A DNA stretch of 64,000 nucleotides. Origin: JBJFGR01 sp051892875. GTDB taxonomy: Bacteria > Pseudomonadota > Gammaproteobacteria > Enterobacterales > Succinivibrionaceae. Location of the stretch: NCBI GenBank assembly GCA_051892875.1, contig JBJFGR010000148.1:31940-95939 (forward strand), in the 5' to 3' direction. The notes below the pieces were generated by a model. It was given only the letters and a program-made list of their open reading frames with translations, made no database searches and was not told where the DNA came from. Position numbers and translations under genes: made by a program. This document shows, one piece after another, positions 1 through 7,529 of this stretch (position 1 is the stretch's first letter; each line of letters begins with the position of its first letter).

Positions 1-125
1 ATTCAGAAAATACAGTTTATCTACCATATTTTACGTTTTTTTAATAAATTTCTTTATAGATACACTCTTTATAGTTTAAAATAGTAAAATTATGTATTTT
101 TCTTAAACAAAGGTTATCTACCATT

Positions 126-563
126 ATGAGTAAAATATTAGTATTAAATGGACCAAACCTTAATTTACTAGGAATTAGAGAGCCTGGTATTTATGGTTCT
201 ACCAAACTTGCACAAATTATTGAAAATTTACATAGAATCGCTTCTGAAAACAATGTTGAATTGGAAGCCTTTCAATCAAATGCTGAATTCGAAATAATTA
301 ATAAAATACACGCAGCTATGGGTAATACAGATTATATTCTCATAAACCCTGCCGCATTTACTCATACAAGTGTTGCTATAAGAGATGCATTACTTGGTGT
401 AAAAATTCCTTTCTTCGAAATCCATATTTCAAATGTACACGCAAGAGAAGAATTTAGACACCACTCTTTCTTATCCGATATTGCAACTGGAGTAATATGC
501 GGATTTGGTACCGATGGTTATGAATACGCATTGCGTGCAGCTATCAAACATGTAAAAAAATAA
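126..563 (+). CDS. aroQ: type II 3-dehydroquinate dehydratase
   Basis: Dehydrates 3-dehydroquinate to 3-dehydroshikimate in the cytoplasmic shikimate pathway. The 145-residue length is normal for the dodecameric type II enzyme. Family motifs are visible in order: NGPNLNLLG at residues 8-16, the catalytic tyrosine at Y23 in IYG, QSNAE, NPAAFTHTSVAIRDAL and the HISNVHAREEFRHHS histidine/arginine block. The ATG follows an AAAGG ribosome site. It is the first gene of an aroQ-accB-accC run, a common gammaproteobacterial arrangement, with 30 bases to accB, so cotranscription is likely. Identification is firm. Confidence 0.97.
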   Translation: MSKILVLNGPNLNLLGIREPGIYGSTKLAQIIENLHRIASENNVELEAFQSNAEFEIINKIHAAMGNTDYILINPAAFTHTSVAIRDALLGVKIPFFEIHISNVHAREEFRHHSFLSDIATGVICGFGTDGYEYALRAAIKHVKK

Positions 564-593
564 TTACTTAATATCAATAGAGAAGAACATACT

Positions 594-1067
594 ATGCAAT
601 TAGACATTAATAAAATATCAGAACTAATCAAAATCGTTTCTGAATCCGACATTTCTGAAATAGAATTAAAAGAAGGCGAAGAACAGATTAAGATTACTCG
701 TACAAATAACAATGTAGCAACTATTGCCATGCCAGTAGCTCCTCAAATCGTAGCTCAACCTGCTACCCCTCAAGTTCAAACAGCACCAGTAGAATCAGTT
801 GTAACACCAACTACAAACGAAACTCAAATCAGTGGTCATGTAATGAAATCCCCTATGGTTGGAACTTTCTATCGCAGTGCTAATCCAGAAGCCCCTGCTT
901 TTGTAGAAGAAGGTAAACAAGTTAATCAAGGTGATACAGTTTGCATTATCGAAGCAATGAAGATGATGAACCATATACCTGCAGATAAAACAGGCGTTAT
1001 CAAAAAAATTCTTGTTGAAAACGCTGCAACTGTTGAATTTGATCAGCCTTTATTCATTATCGAATAA
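594..1067 (+). CDS. accB: biotin carboxyl carrier protein of acetyl-CoA carboxylase
   Basis: Carries the biotin that shuttles carboxylate between biotin carboxylase and carboxyltransferase in malonyl-CoA formation, the first step of fatty-acid synthesis. The 157-residue protein has an N-terminal helical region (about 1-40), a flexible Ala/Pro/Thr/Gln-rich linker (about 50-80) and a C-terminal biotinyl domain (about 82-157). The biotinylation motif EAMKMM places the modified lysine at K123. It lies 20 bases before accC, its direct partner. Length and layout match proteobacterial AccB. Confidence 0.97.
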   Translation: MQLDINKISELIKIVSESDISEIELKEGEEQIKITRTNNNVATIAMPVAPQIVAQPATPQVQTAPVESVVTPTTNETQISGHVMKSPMVGTFYRSANPEAPAFVEEGKQVNQGDTVCIIEAMKMMNHIPADKTGVIKKILVENAATVEFDQPLFIIE

Positions 1068-1087
1068 TTTAGATAGAGAGAGTATAA

Positions 1088-2434
1088 ATGGCTCAAATTA
1101 ATAAAGTATTAATTGCTAATCGCGGTGAAATAGCATTACGAATTCTTCGTGCCTGTAAAGAAATGGGCATAAAAACCGTAGCTGTTCATTCAACAGCTGA
1201 CCGCGACCTAAAGCATGTTAAATTAGCAGATGAAACTATTTGTATTGGTCCTGCTGCTTCAAAAGAATCATATTTAAACATTCCATCTCTGATCGCAGCT
1301 GCAGAAGCAACTGGTGCTAATGCTATTCACCCAGGATATGGTTTCCTTTCCGAAAACGCTGAATTTGCCGAAGTTGTTGAAAAGTCAGGTTTTATCTTCG
1401 TAGGTCCAAGACCTGAAACAATTCGCTTAATGGGTGATAAAGTTTCAGCTATAGAAGCTATGGAAGCTGCCGGAGTACCTTGTGTACCAGGCACAGGTGT
1501 GTTAGGTGACGACCCCACTGAAAATGCCCGTCTAGCTAAAGAAATCGGTTACCCTGTTATTATTAAAGCAGCTGGTGGTGGTGGCGGTCGAGGTATGCGT
1601 GTTGTTCGCAGAGAAGAAGATCTTGCCGATTCTATCGCTTTAACAAAGAGAGAAGCTGATTCTTTCTTTAATAACCCTAATGTTTTTATGGAAAAATTCT
1701 TGGAAAATCCTAGACATATAGAATTCCAATTATTATCTGACGGATTAGGTCATGCCGTTTACTTAGGTGAACGTGACTGTTCTATGCAGAGAAGAAATCA
1801 AAAGGTTATTGAAGAAGCCCCTGCTATCGGAATAACCGAAGAACAAAGAAAAAATATAGGCGAACGTTGCGTTAAAGCTTGTATTGAAATTGGCTACCGC
1901 GGTGCAGGTACTTTTGAATTCCTATACGAAAATGGTCAATTCTACTTTATCGAAATGAATACCCGTGTTCAGGTAGAACACCCTATTACAGAACTAGTAA
2001 CAGGTATTGATATTGTTAAGGAACAATTAAAAATCGCCTCAGGTAATTTCTTAACATTTACTCAAGAAAATGTTCACTTGAAAGGTCATGCTATCGAATG
2101 CCGTATAAATGCAGAAGATCCTAAATCTTTCCTTCCGTCTCCTGGAAAAATCTCTTGGTTACATACTCCAGGTGGCCCAGGCGTAAGATGGGATTCTCAT
2201 ATTTATCAAGGATATTCTGTGCCTCCATATTACGATTCAATGATAGGTAAATTAATTGTCTATAATGATAATCGTAATCTTGCTATATCAAGAATGACTC
2301 AAGCATTACATGAATTAGTAATAGATGGAATAAAAACAAATATTCCTCTATTAGAAGAATTAATGCTTGACGAAGGATATAACAAAGGTGGATTTAATAT
2401 TCATTATCTAGAACATAAATTAGGAATGAAGTAA
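1088..2434 (+). CDS. accC: biotin carboxylase subunit of acetyl-CoA carboxylase
   Basis: ATP-grasp enzyme that carboxylates the biotin on AccB using ATP and bicarbonate. At 448 residues it is the usual length. Visible features are the N-terminal ANRGEIALRI motif, the glycine-rich ATP loop around residues 163-169 (GGGGGRGMR), ERDCSMQRRNQK and the active-site FIEMNTRVQVEHPITE segment, followed by the C-terminal biotin-carboxylase domain with ECRINAEDP. A GAGAGAG stretch precedes the ATG. It closes the aroQ-accB-accC run; 97 bases separate it from the next gene. Confidence 0.98.
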   Translation: MAQINKVLIANRGEIALRILRACKEMGIKTVAVHSTADRDLKHVKLADETICIGPAASKESYLNIPSLIAAAEATGANAIHPGYGFLSENAEFAEVVEKSGFIFVGPRPETIRLMGDKVSAIEAMEAAGVPCVPGTGVLGDDPTENARLAKEIGYPVIIKAAGGGGGRGMRVVRREEDLADSIALTKREADSFFNNPNVFMEKFLENPRHIEFQLLSDGLGHAVYLGERDCSMQRRNQKVIEEAPAIGITEEQRKNIGERCVKACIEIGYRGAGTFEFLYENGQFYFIEMNTRVQVEHPITELVTGIDIVKEQLKIASGNFLTFTQENVHLKGHAIECRINAEDPKSFLPSPGKISWLHTPGGPGVRWDSHIYQGYSVPPYYDSMIGKLIVYNDNRNLAISRMTQALHELVIDGIKTNIPLLEELMLDEGYNKGGFNIHYLEHKLGMK

Positions 2435-2531
2435 TTTTTTTAATATTGTGATAAGTAACACACACAAATATGCAAAATGACTATAAACTTATTTTTCGTA
2501 AGTAATTACTTTTATTAAAAGGATTTTAAAC

Positions 2532-3005
2532 ATGTATAAGAAGTTTATTTTAGCTGCTCTAGCAGCTGGTACTTTAGCACTAACTGGTTGTGCTTCTGAT
2601 GGTGGTAATAGTAGCGGTAGCAGCGCTTCAGCAGGTGGAAATGGCGGTTCTGAAATATTCGGTACACAGATTTATTTACGTGGCGAAATGAACGACTGGA
2701 ATGCTTCTCCAGAATATTTAATCAAAAAAGTTTCTGATGGTGTTTATAAAGCAACTGCTGAATTAAAAGTTGATTGGGCTCCATACAAATTCAAGTTTGC
2801 AGATGCTGGTTGGTCAGCTGGTACAAACTTCGGTTATAAAGATCAGCCTGGTGTATACGAATGGGGCGGAGATCCAATCGTATTAAATCCTAAGTCTGTA
2901 TTCGAAGAAGTTAAAATCACTCCACCTCAGGACGGTTTATATGACTTCTATATTGATGTAACTTCAGGTGAACCTGTAACTTACGTTAAAGAACACGTAG
3001 AATAA
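2532..3005 (+). CDS. small lipoprotein with a sugar-binding-like beta-sandwich domain
   Basis: Function unproven. The N-terminus is a lipoprotein signal with lipobox LTGC and lipidated Cys at residue 20, then a Ser/Gly/Asn-rich linker (about 21-42) and a single domain (about 44-157). That domain opens with IYLRGEMNDWNA and continues with SDGVYKATAEL and PYKFKFAD, a pattern typical of the early-set/starch-binding folds found at the front of pullulanases and in CBM20/CBM48-type modules. No catalytic domain follows. It is preceded by AAAAGG and ends in a clear terminator, so it is probably a monocistron. A role in capturing alpha-glucan at the cell surface is inference; the window also holds glgC/glgA and a second such domain protein near 25.3 kb. 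Confidence 0.7.
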   Translation: MYKKFILAALAAGTLALTGCASDGGNSSGSSASAGGNGGSEIFGTQIYLRGEMNDWNASPEYLIKKVSDGVYKATAELKVDWAPYKFKFADAGWSAGTNFGYKDQPGVYEWGGDPIVLNPKSVFEEVKITPPQDGLYDFYIDVTSGEPVTYVKEHVE

Positions 3006-3028
3006 TAGTTAATCTATTTTCTTATATC

Positions 3029-3057
3029 AAAGCTCCGAAAGGAGCTTTGTTTTTTTT
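3029..3057 (+). terminator. intrinsic terminator after the lipoprotein gene
   Basis: Perfect 8-bp stem AAAGCTCC/GGAGCTTT closed by a GAAA tetraloop and followed by G plus a run of T. It lies 24 bases after the stop codon at 3005. Confidence 0.9.
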
Positions 3058-3109
3058 AAGCTTTCTATTTTACCCATATAGCTATCTTGAATGTTCAGAA
3101 CAAACAATA

Positions 3110-3166
<57 letters not shown>

Positions 3167-3167
3167 A

Positions 3168-3194
3168 TAAAATAAAATAAAATAAAATAAATAA
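3168..3194. repeat. TAAAA pentamer tandem repeat
   Basis: Four consecutive TAAAA units from 3168 to 3187 followed by a degenerate TAAATAA. It directly follows the adenine run and probably arose by slippage at its edge. Confidence 0.8.
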
Positions 3195-3475
3195 TTAAAA
3201 ATATTTCAAACGATCCAGATCCACAGAAATATCAAACTTAGCTGAATAAATTACAACACTAAGACTAAAAATCACCTGTTATTAATTAAAAACCTAAATT
3301 AAATAATCCATAAGTCATCATGTTTTACCACACATATGCAAAAGACTCTTTTTTATTTAAATTTTGTAACGAATATCTCGATAATTCCATTAAATTAACC
3401 AAAAACACAAAAAATGAATTAAAATATTTATTTGTAGTTCATTTGTATTATTGATATCAAAACTAGGAAATCACT

Positions 3476-5173
3476 GTGGCAACATCAGGTTTGTTATATA
3501 GCTTAGTATCCAATGGTCTTATCACAAAAGATCAAGCAAAAAAAATATCTGAAGAAGCAGAAAGAGACGAAATCCCTGCTATATCATATATTGTGAATAA
3601 TAAAATATTAACCTCCTCTCAAATTGTACAAGTTTTTGAAAAAGAATTAGGTTATCCATATTTAAATATGGATGATTTTGAGGTTAATGAAATTTCAAAA
3701 GATTTTTTAGATGAAAAACTAATAACTCGTTGTCACGCCCTTCCAATTTACGTTGAAGGGAAAACATTATATTTAGCTATGTCCGATCCTACCAATATCA
3801 AAGCATTGGATGATTTTGGTATGCGTTTTGGTTACCACACTGATGTTATCTTAGTTGACGAAGATAAATTATCAAAAGGTATCAATAAGCTATTTGGCGA
3901 TTCAATGGCTAGCCTAGATGTTGGCCTTTCAGATATTGAATTATCAACAATCGCTGAAGAAGACACACAAGATTCAGCAGCTACTCCAACAGACGAAAGT
4001 GATGATACACCTATTGTTAAATTTGTTAATAAATTATTACTTGACGCTATTCGTAAAGGTGCATCAGACTTACACTTCGAACCATACGAAAAAAAGTATC
4101 GCGTAAGATTTCGTATAGATGGTATTTTACACGAAGTTGCAAAACCACCTATCGAATCAAAAGATAAAATTGCCGCACGTATAAAGGTAATGTCTAAATT
4201 AGACATAGCTGAAAGACGTATACCTCAGGATGGTCGTATAAAAATTAAAGTTTCACCAACTAAATCAATGGATATGCGTGTTAACACCTTGCCAACGCTT
4301 TGGGGTGAAAAAATAGTAATGCGTATTCTTGATTCTTCTGCTGCAAAACTTAATATTGATATGTTAGGTTATGAACCTGTTCAAAAAGCTAACTATCTAG
4401 AAGCCTTAAATAAACCTCAAGGCTTAATATTAGTAACAGGTCCTACAGGTTCTGGTAAAACAGTTTCATTATACACAGGTTTAAGTATCCTAAATACAGT
4501 AGAAACAAATATATCAACAGCAGAAGACCCAGTAGAAATTAACTTAGAAGGTATTAACCAGGTTCAAATCAATTATAAAGCTGGTTTAACTTTCGCTAGT
4601 GCCTTAAAAGCATTCTTACGTCAAGACCCTGACGTAATAATGGTAGGGGAAATTCGAGACCTTGAAACAGCTGAAATAGCCGTTAAAGCTGCTCAAACAG
4701 GTCACTTAGTTTTATCAACACTACACACTAATTCAGCACCAGAAACTGTTACTCGTTTATTAAACATGGGGGTTCCTGGATTCAATATCGCGTCATCAGT
4801 TACACTTATCATGGCTCAAAGACTTGCAAGAAGATTATGTGAGAAATGTAAAATTCTTGACAATATACCAGAGCATGAATTACTTAAAATAGGTTATACT
4901 CAAGAACAAATCCAAAATGGGTTAAAAATCTATAAAGCTAATCCAAAAGGCTGTGATAATTGTTCAGGGGGCTATAAAGGTCGTGTAGGTATATACGAAA
5001 TTCTTAAAATGTCTGACACTTTAGCCATGCTCATCATGGAAGGTGGTAATTCTTTAGAACTTGCAAAGAAAGCTGAAGAAGAAGGCATGGTTCCATTAAG
5101 AAAATCAGGTTTGGAAAAAGTTGCACAGGGAGTGACGAGTTTACAGGAAGTATTCCGTGTAACCTCGGGCTAA
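3476..5173 (+). CDS. pilB: type IV pilus assembly ATPase PilB
   Basis: Hexameric secretion-superfamily ATPase that powers pilus extension from the cytoplasmic face. At 565 residues it is full length. The N-terminal MshE-like domain (about 1-150) is followed by the ATPase core: Walker A GPTGSGKT at 322-329, the Asp box around AEDPVEI, Walker B DPDVIMVGEIRD and the His box LVLSTLHTN. A tetracysteine zinc site follows at C455/C458 and C493/C496, typical of PilB/GspE rather than PilT. The start is GTG with AGGAAA 5 bases upstream. pilC follows after 15 bases. A GspE assignment is possible in principle, but the pilC and pilD neighbours favour PilB. Confidence 0.93.
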   Translation: MATSGLLYSLVSNGLITKDQAKKISEEAERDEIPAISYIVNNKILTSSQIVQVFEKELGYPYLNMDDFEVNEISKDFLDEKLITRCHALPIYVEGKTLYLAMSDPTNIKALDDFGMRFGYHTDVILVDEDKLSKGINKLFGDSMASLDVGLSDIELSTIAEEDTQDSAATPTDESDDTPIVKFVNKLLLDAIRKGASDLHFEPYEKKYRVRFRIDGILHEVAKPPIESKDKIAARIKVMSKLDIAERRIPQDGRIKIKVSPTKSMDMRVNTLPTLWGEKIVMRILDSSAAKLNIDMLGYEPVQKANYLEALNKPQGLILVTGPTGSGKTVSLYTGLSILNTVETNISTAEDPVEINLEGINQVQINYKAGLTFASALKAFLRQDPDVIMVGEIRDLETAEIAVKAAQTGHLVLSTLHTNSAPETVTRLLNMGVPGFNIASSVTLIMAQRLARRLCEKCKILDNIPEHELLKIGYTQEQIQNGLKIYKANPKGCDNCSGGYKGRVGIYEILKMSDTLAMLIMEGGNSLELAKKAEEEGMVPLRKSGLEKVAQGVTSLQEVFRVTSG

Positions 5174-5188
5174 AACAAGGAATAGGTT

Positions 5189-6415
5189 ATGCCAGTAAAA
5201 AAGAATAACAAAAAAGAGTTTATAAACTATAAATGGAGTGGTACAAATCGCAAAGGCAAAAAAGTTAGCGGTTTCATGTGTGCCCGTAGTGCGGAAATTG
5301 TAAAATCCGAATTACGTAAGCAAAATGTTATGGTTAACTCTATCGCTGAATACAAAAATTTGTTTGGCGATGGACCTAAGATTAAACCAGTAGATATTGC
5401 AACCCTTTCTAGACAGATTACTACTATGTTATCTGCAGGTGTTCCACTAGTTCAATCTATTGAACTTTTAGCACAAAGTCACGATAAAGTTGCAATGCGT
5501 AAACTGTTGGCTAAGATTTGTGAAGACGTATCAGCAGGTACTCCTTTCAATCAAGCTTTAAGAAAACATCCGTTGTATTTCGATAAGTTATACTGTGATT
5601 TAGTTGCAGCAGGTGAAGTATCTGGTGCTTTAGAAAAAATTTACGATCAGATTGCTACTTATAAAGAAAAGAACGAAGCTTTAAAATCAAAGATCAAAAA
5701 AGCTTTAATGTACCCTACTGTTGTGTTAATAATTGCAGCAGTTGTAACTGCGATTCTTTTGTTATACGTAGTTCCTCAATTTGAAGGTATATTCAAGGGA
5801 TTCGGGGCTGAATTGCCAGCATTCACTCAATTTGTTGTTGGCCTATCTAGAGGTCTTCAAGAATGGTGGTATATTATATTCCCAATTATTTTCCTTGGTG
5901 GTTTTGCATTTTTATTCATTTACAAGAGAAATGTTAAATTCCACGACCAAGTTGATATGCTTATGCTTAAGATACCTGCTATCGGAAATATTCTTGAAAA
6001 GGGTTGTTTAGCTCGTTTCTCTTCTACTTTAGCGACAACTTTCGCAGCTGGTATTCCATTAGTTGAAGCCCTGATATCAGCAGCTGGTGCCGCTGGTAAT
6101 GCAAAGTATACAAATTCTATTATGGAAATTCGTCAAGACGTAATGGGTGGTATGCAATTAAATACAGCCATGAGAGCAACTCAAATGTTCCCTCCAATGA
6201 TGAACCAAATGGTTATGATTGGTGAAGAAGCTGGTTCTCTTGATGCAATGCTTAATAAAGTTTCAAGTATTTATCAACAAGAAGTTGATGATGCGGTTGA
6301 TGGATTGTCATCAATGTTAGAACCACTAATCATGGTAATATTAGGGGTACTAATCGGTGGTCTTGTTATCGCTATGTACTTACCAATATTCTCAATGGGT
6401 AGCGTTATTAAGTAA
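5189..6415 (+). CDS. pilC: type IV pilus inner-membrane platform protein PilC
   Basis: Polytopic inner-membrane protein that forms the assembly platform beneath the growing pilus and contacts PilB. The 408 residues hold two homologous T2SF helical domains (about 70-195 and 270-395), each followed by membrane segments; hydrophobic stretches lie near 172-192, 222-242 and 378-398. Family motifs QITTMLSAGVPLVQSIE and FSSTLATTFAAGIPLVEAL occupy equivalent places in the two repeats. It starts 15 bases after pilB and is followed by a strong hairpin before pilD. Confidence 0.95.
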   Translation: MPVKKNNKKEFINYKWSGTNRKGKKVSGFMCARSAEIVKSELRKQNVMVNSIAEYKNLFGDGPKIKPVDIATLSRQITTMLSAGVPLVQSIELLAQSHDKVAMRKLLAKICEDVSAGTPFNQALRKHPLYFDKLYCDLVAAGEVSGALEKIYDQIATYKEKNEALKSKIKKALMYPTVVLIIAAVVTAILLLYVVPQFEGIFKGFGAELPAFTQFVVGLSRGLQEWWYIIFPIIFLGGFAFLFIYKRNVKFHDQVDMLMLKIPAIGNILEKGCLARFSSTLATTFAAGIPLVEALISAAGAAGNAKYTNSIMEIRQDVMGGMQLNTAMRATQMFPPMMNQMVMIGEEAGSLDAMLNKVSSIYQQEVDDAVDGLSSMLEPLIMVILGVLIGGLVIAMYLPIFSMGSVIK

Positions 6416-6436
6416 AATTATTAGTTTTAATTTTAG

Positions 6437-6463
6437 GGGTTTCGCCACGGCGAAACCCTTTTT
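6437..6463 (+). terminator. hairpin with T-run between pilC and pilD
   Basis: GC-rich stem GGGTTTCGC (6437-6445) pairs with GCGAAACCC (6450-6458) around a four-base loop and is followed by five T. It sits 22 bases after pilC and 18 bases before pilD, so it could attenuate read-through into pilD. Confidence 0.85.
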
Positions 6464-6480
6464 ATTCCAGGAATTATTAA

Positions 6481-7362
6481 ATGAATTTTATATTTGAAGT
6501 TTTAAACAATCTTTACCAAATTCCATGGCTCTTTTATACATATATTACAATTTTTGGAATTATGGTAGGTAGCTTTTTAAATGTTGTTATCTATCGCTTG
6601 CCTGTAATGATGGAAAATGCCTATAAAGATGAATATCAAGAGTATTTTCATCCAGAACAGGAAATTGAAAAACGCCCTACTTTTAACTTAATAACTCCTC
6701 GTTCTCGTTGTCCTCATTGTGGGCATAAAATAACCGCATGGGAAAATATACCAATTGTAAGCTACTTGTTTTTAGGTGGTAAATGTAAAGGTTGTAAAAA
6801 ACCTATTTCAATGAGATACCCTTTAGTTGAAGCTTTTACTGGTGTTTTATCTTTTATTATAGCTATTCATTTTGGACCAAGTTTATCAATGATTGGAGCC
6901 TTATTGTTGACATGGTCTCTTATTGCGATAAGTGGTATAGATTTTGATAAAATGCTTATACCAGATGAAATTGTTTTTCCTTTACTTTGGCTTGGTATTT
7001 TATTAAATATAAAAGAAACATATTGCACCCTTGAGTATTCTGTTTACGGAGCTGTTTTAGGTTACTTAATTCCATGGACTTTTTATTGGATATTTAAGTT
7101 GACTACAAAAAAAGAAGGTATGGGGTACGGGGATTTTAAACTCTTCGCTTGCATAGGGGCATGGTTTGGAATCAAGTATATTCCAACTCTTATTATTGGT
7201 TCTGCATTCATTGGAGCTGTTATTGGTATTATTTGGATTATTTGTACAAGAAATAAGACTTCAAAACAAATACCTTTTGGACCATACATCGCTGTTGCTG
7301 GTTTTTTCATTATGCTTTATGGAAATGAAATTAATCAATGGTATTTAAAAATGATTTTGTAA
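6481..7362 (+). CDS. pilD: prepilin peptidase / N-methyltransferase PilD
   Basis: Inner-membrane aspartic protease that cleaves the leader of prepilins and methylates the new N-terminus. The 293-residue protein shows the GSFLNVVIYRLP motif near residue 32, a cytoplasmic zinc domain with two CxxC pairs (CPHCG and CKGCKKP) and the catalytic aspartates in GIDFDKMLIPDE and GMGYGDFKLFA. Several hydrophobic segments follow. It comes after pilBC, the normal order, but a terminator hairpin precedes it. Confidence 0.95.
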   Translation: MNFIFEVLNNLYQIPWLFYTYITIFGIMVGSFLNVVIYRLPVMMENAYKDEYQEYFHPEQEIEKRPTFNLITPRSRCPHCGHKITAWENIPIVSYLFLGGKCKGCKKPISMRYPLVEAFTGVLSFIIAIHFGPSLSMIGALLLTWSLIAISGIDFDKMLIPDEIVFPLLWLGILLNIKETYCTLEYSVYGAVLGYLIPWTFYWIFKLTTKKEGMGYGDFKLFACIGAWFGIKYIPTLIIGSAFIGAVIGIIWIICTRNKTSKQIPFGPYIAVAGFFIMLYGNEINQWYLKMIL

Positions 7363-7482
7363 CTATTTGAAATAACATGCATTCATGCACATATAATTAC
7401 ACACATTAATGAAACTAAACACAAGTGATAAATACATACACTATGAGTAGTATTACTCTTTTAAAAAGTATTTGTTTTACGT

Positions 7483-7488
7483 TATAAT
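7483..7488 (+). promoter_or_regulatory. putative -10 element upstream of lptD
   Basis: Perfect TATAAT within ACGTTATAAT, 41 bases before the lptD start. No good -35 hexamer is visible at 17 bases. The same CGTTATAAT string occurs before the genes at 17933 and 24289. Confidence 0.5.
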
Positions 7489-7529
7489 TATTAAATCTTA
7501 TCTAAAGATTTTTAATCAAGGAATAAAAA

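Noticed and set aside
3832..4206. Minus-strand open frame of 124 codons inside pilB
   Set aside because: It is a shadow of the conserved pilB reading frame with no ribosome site or family resemblance.
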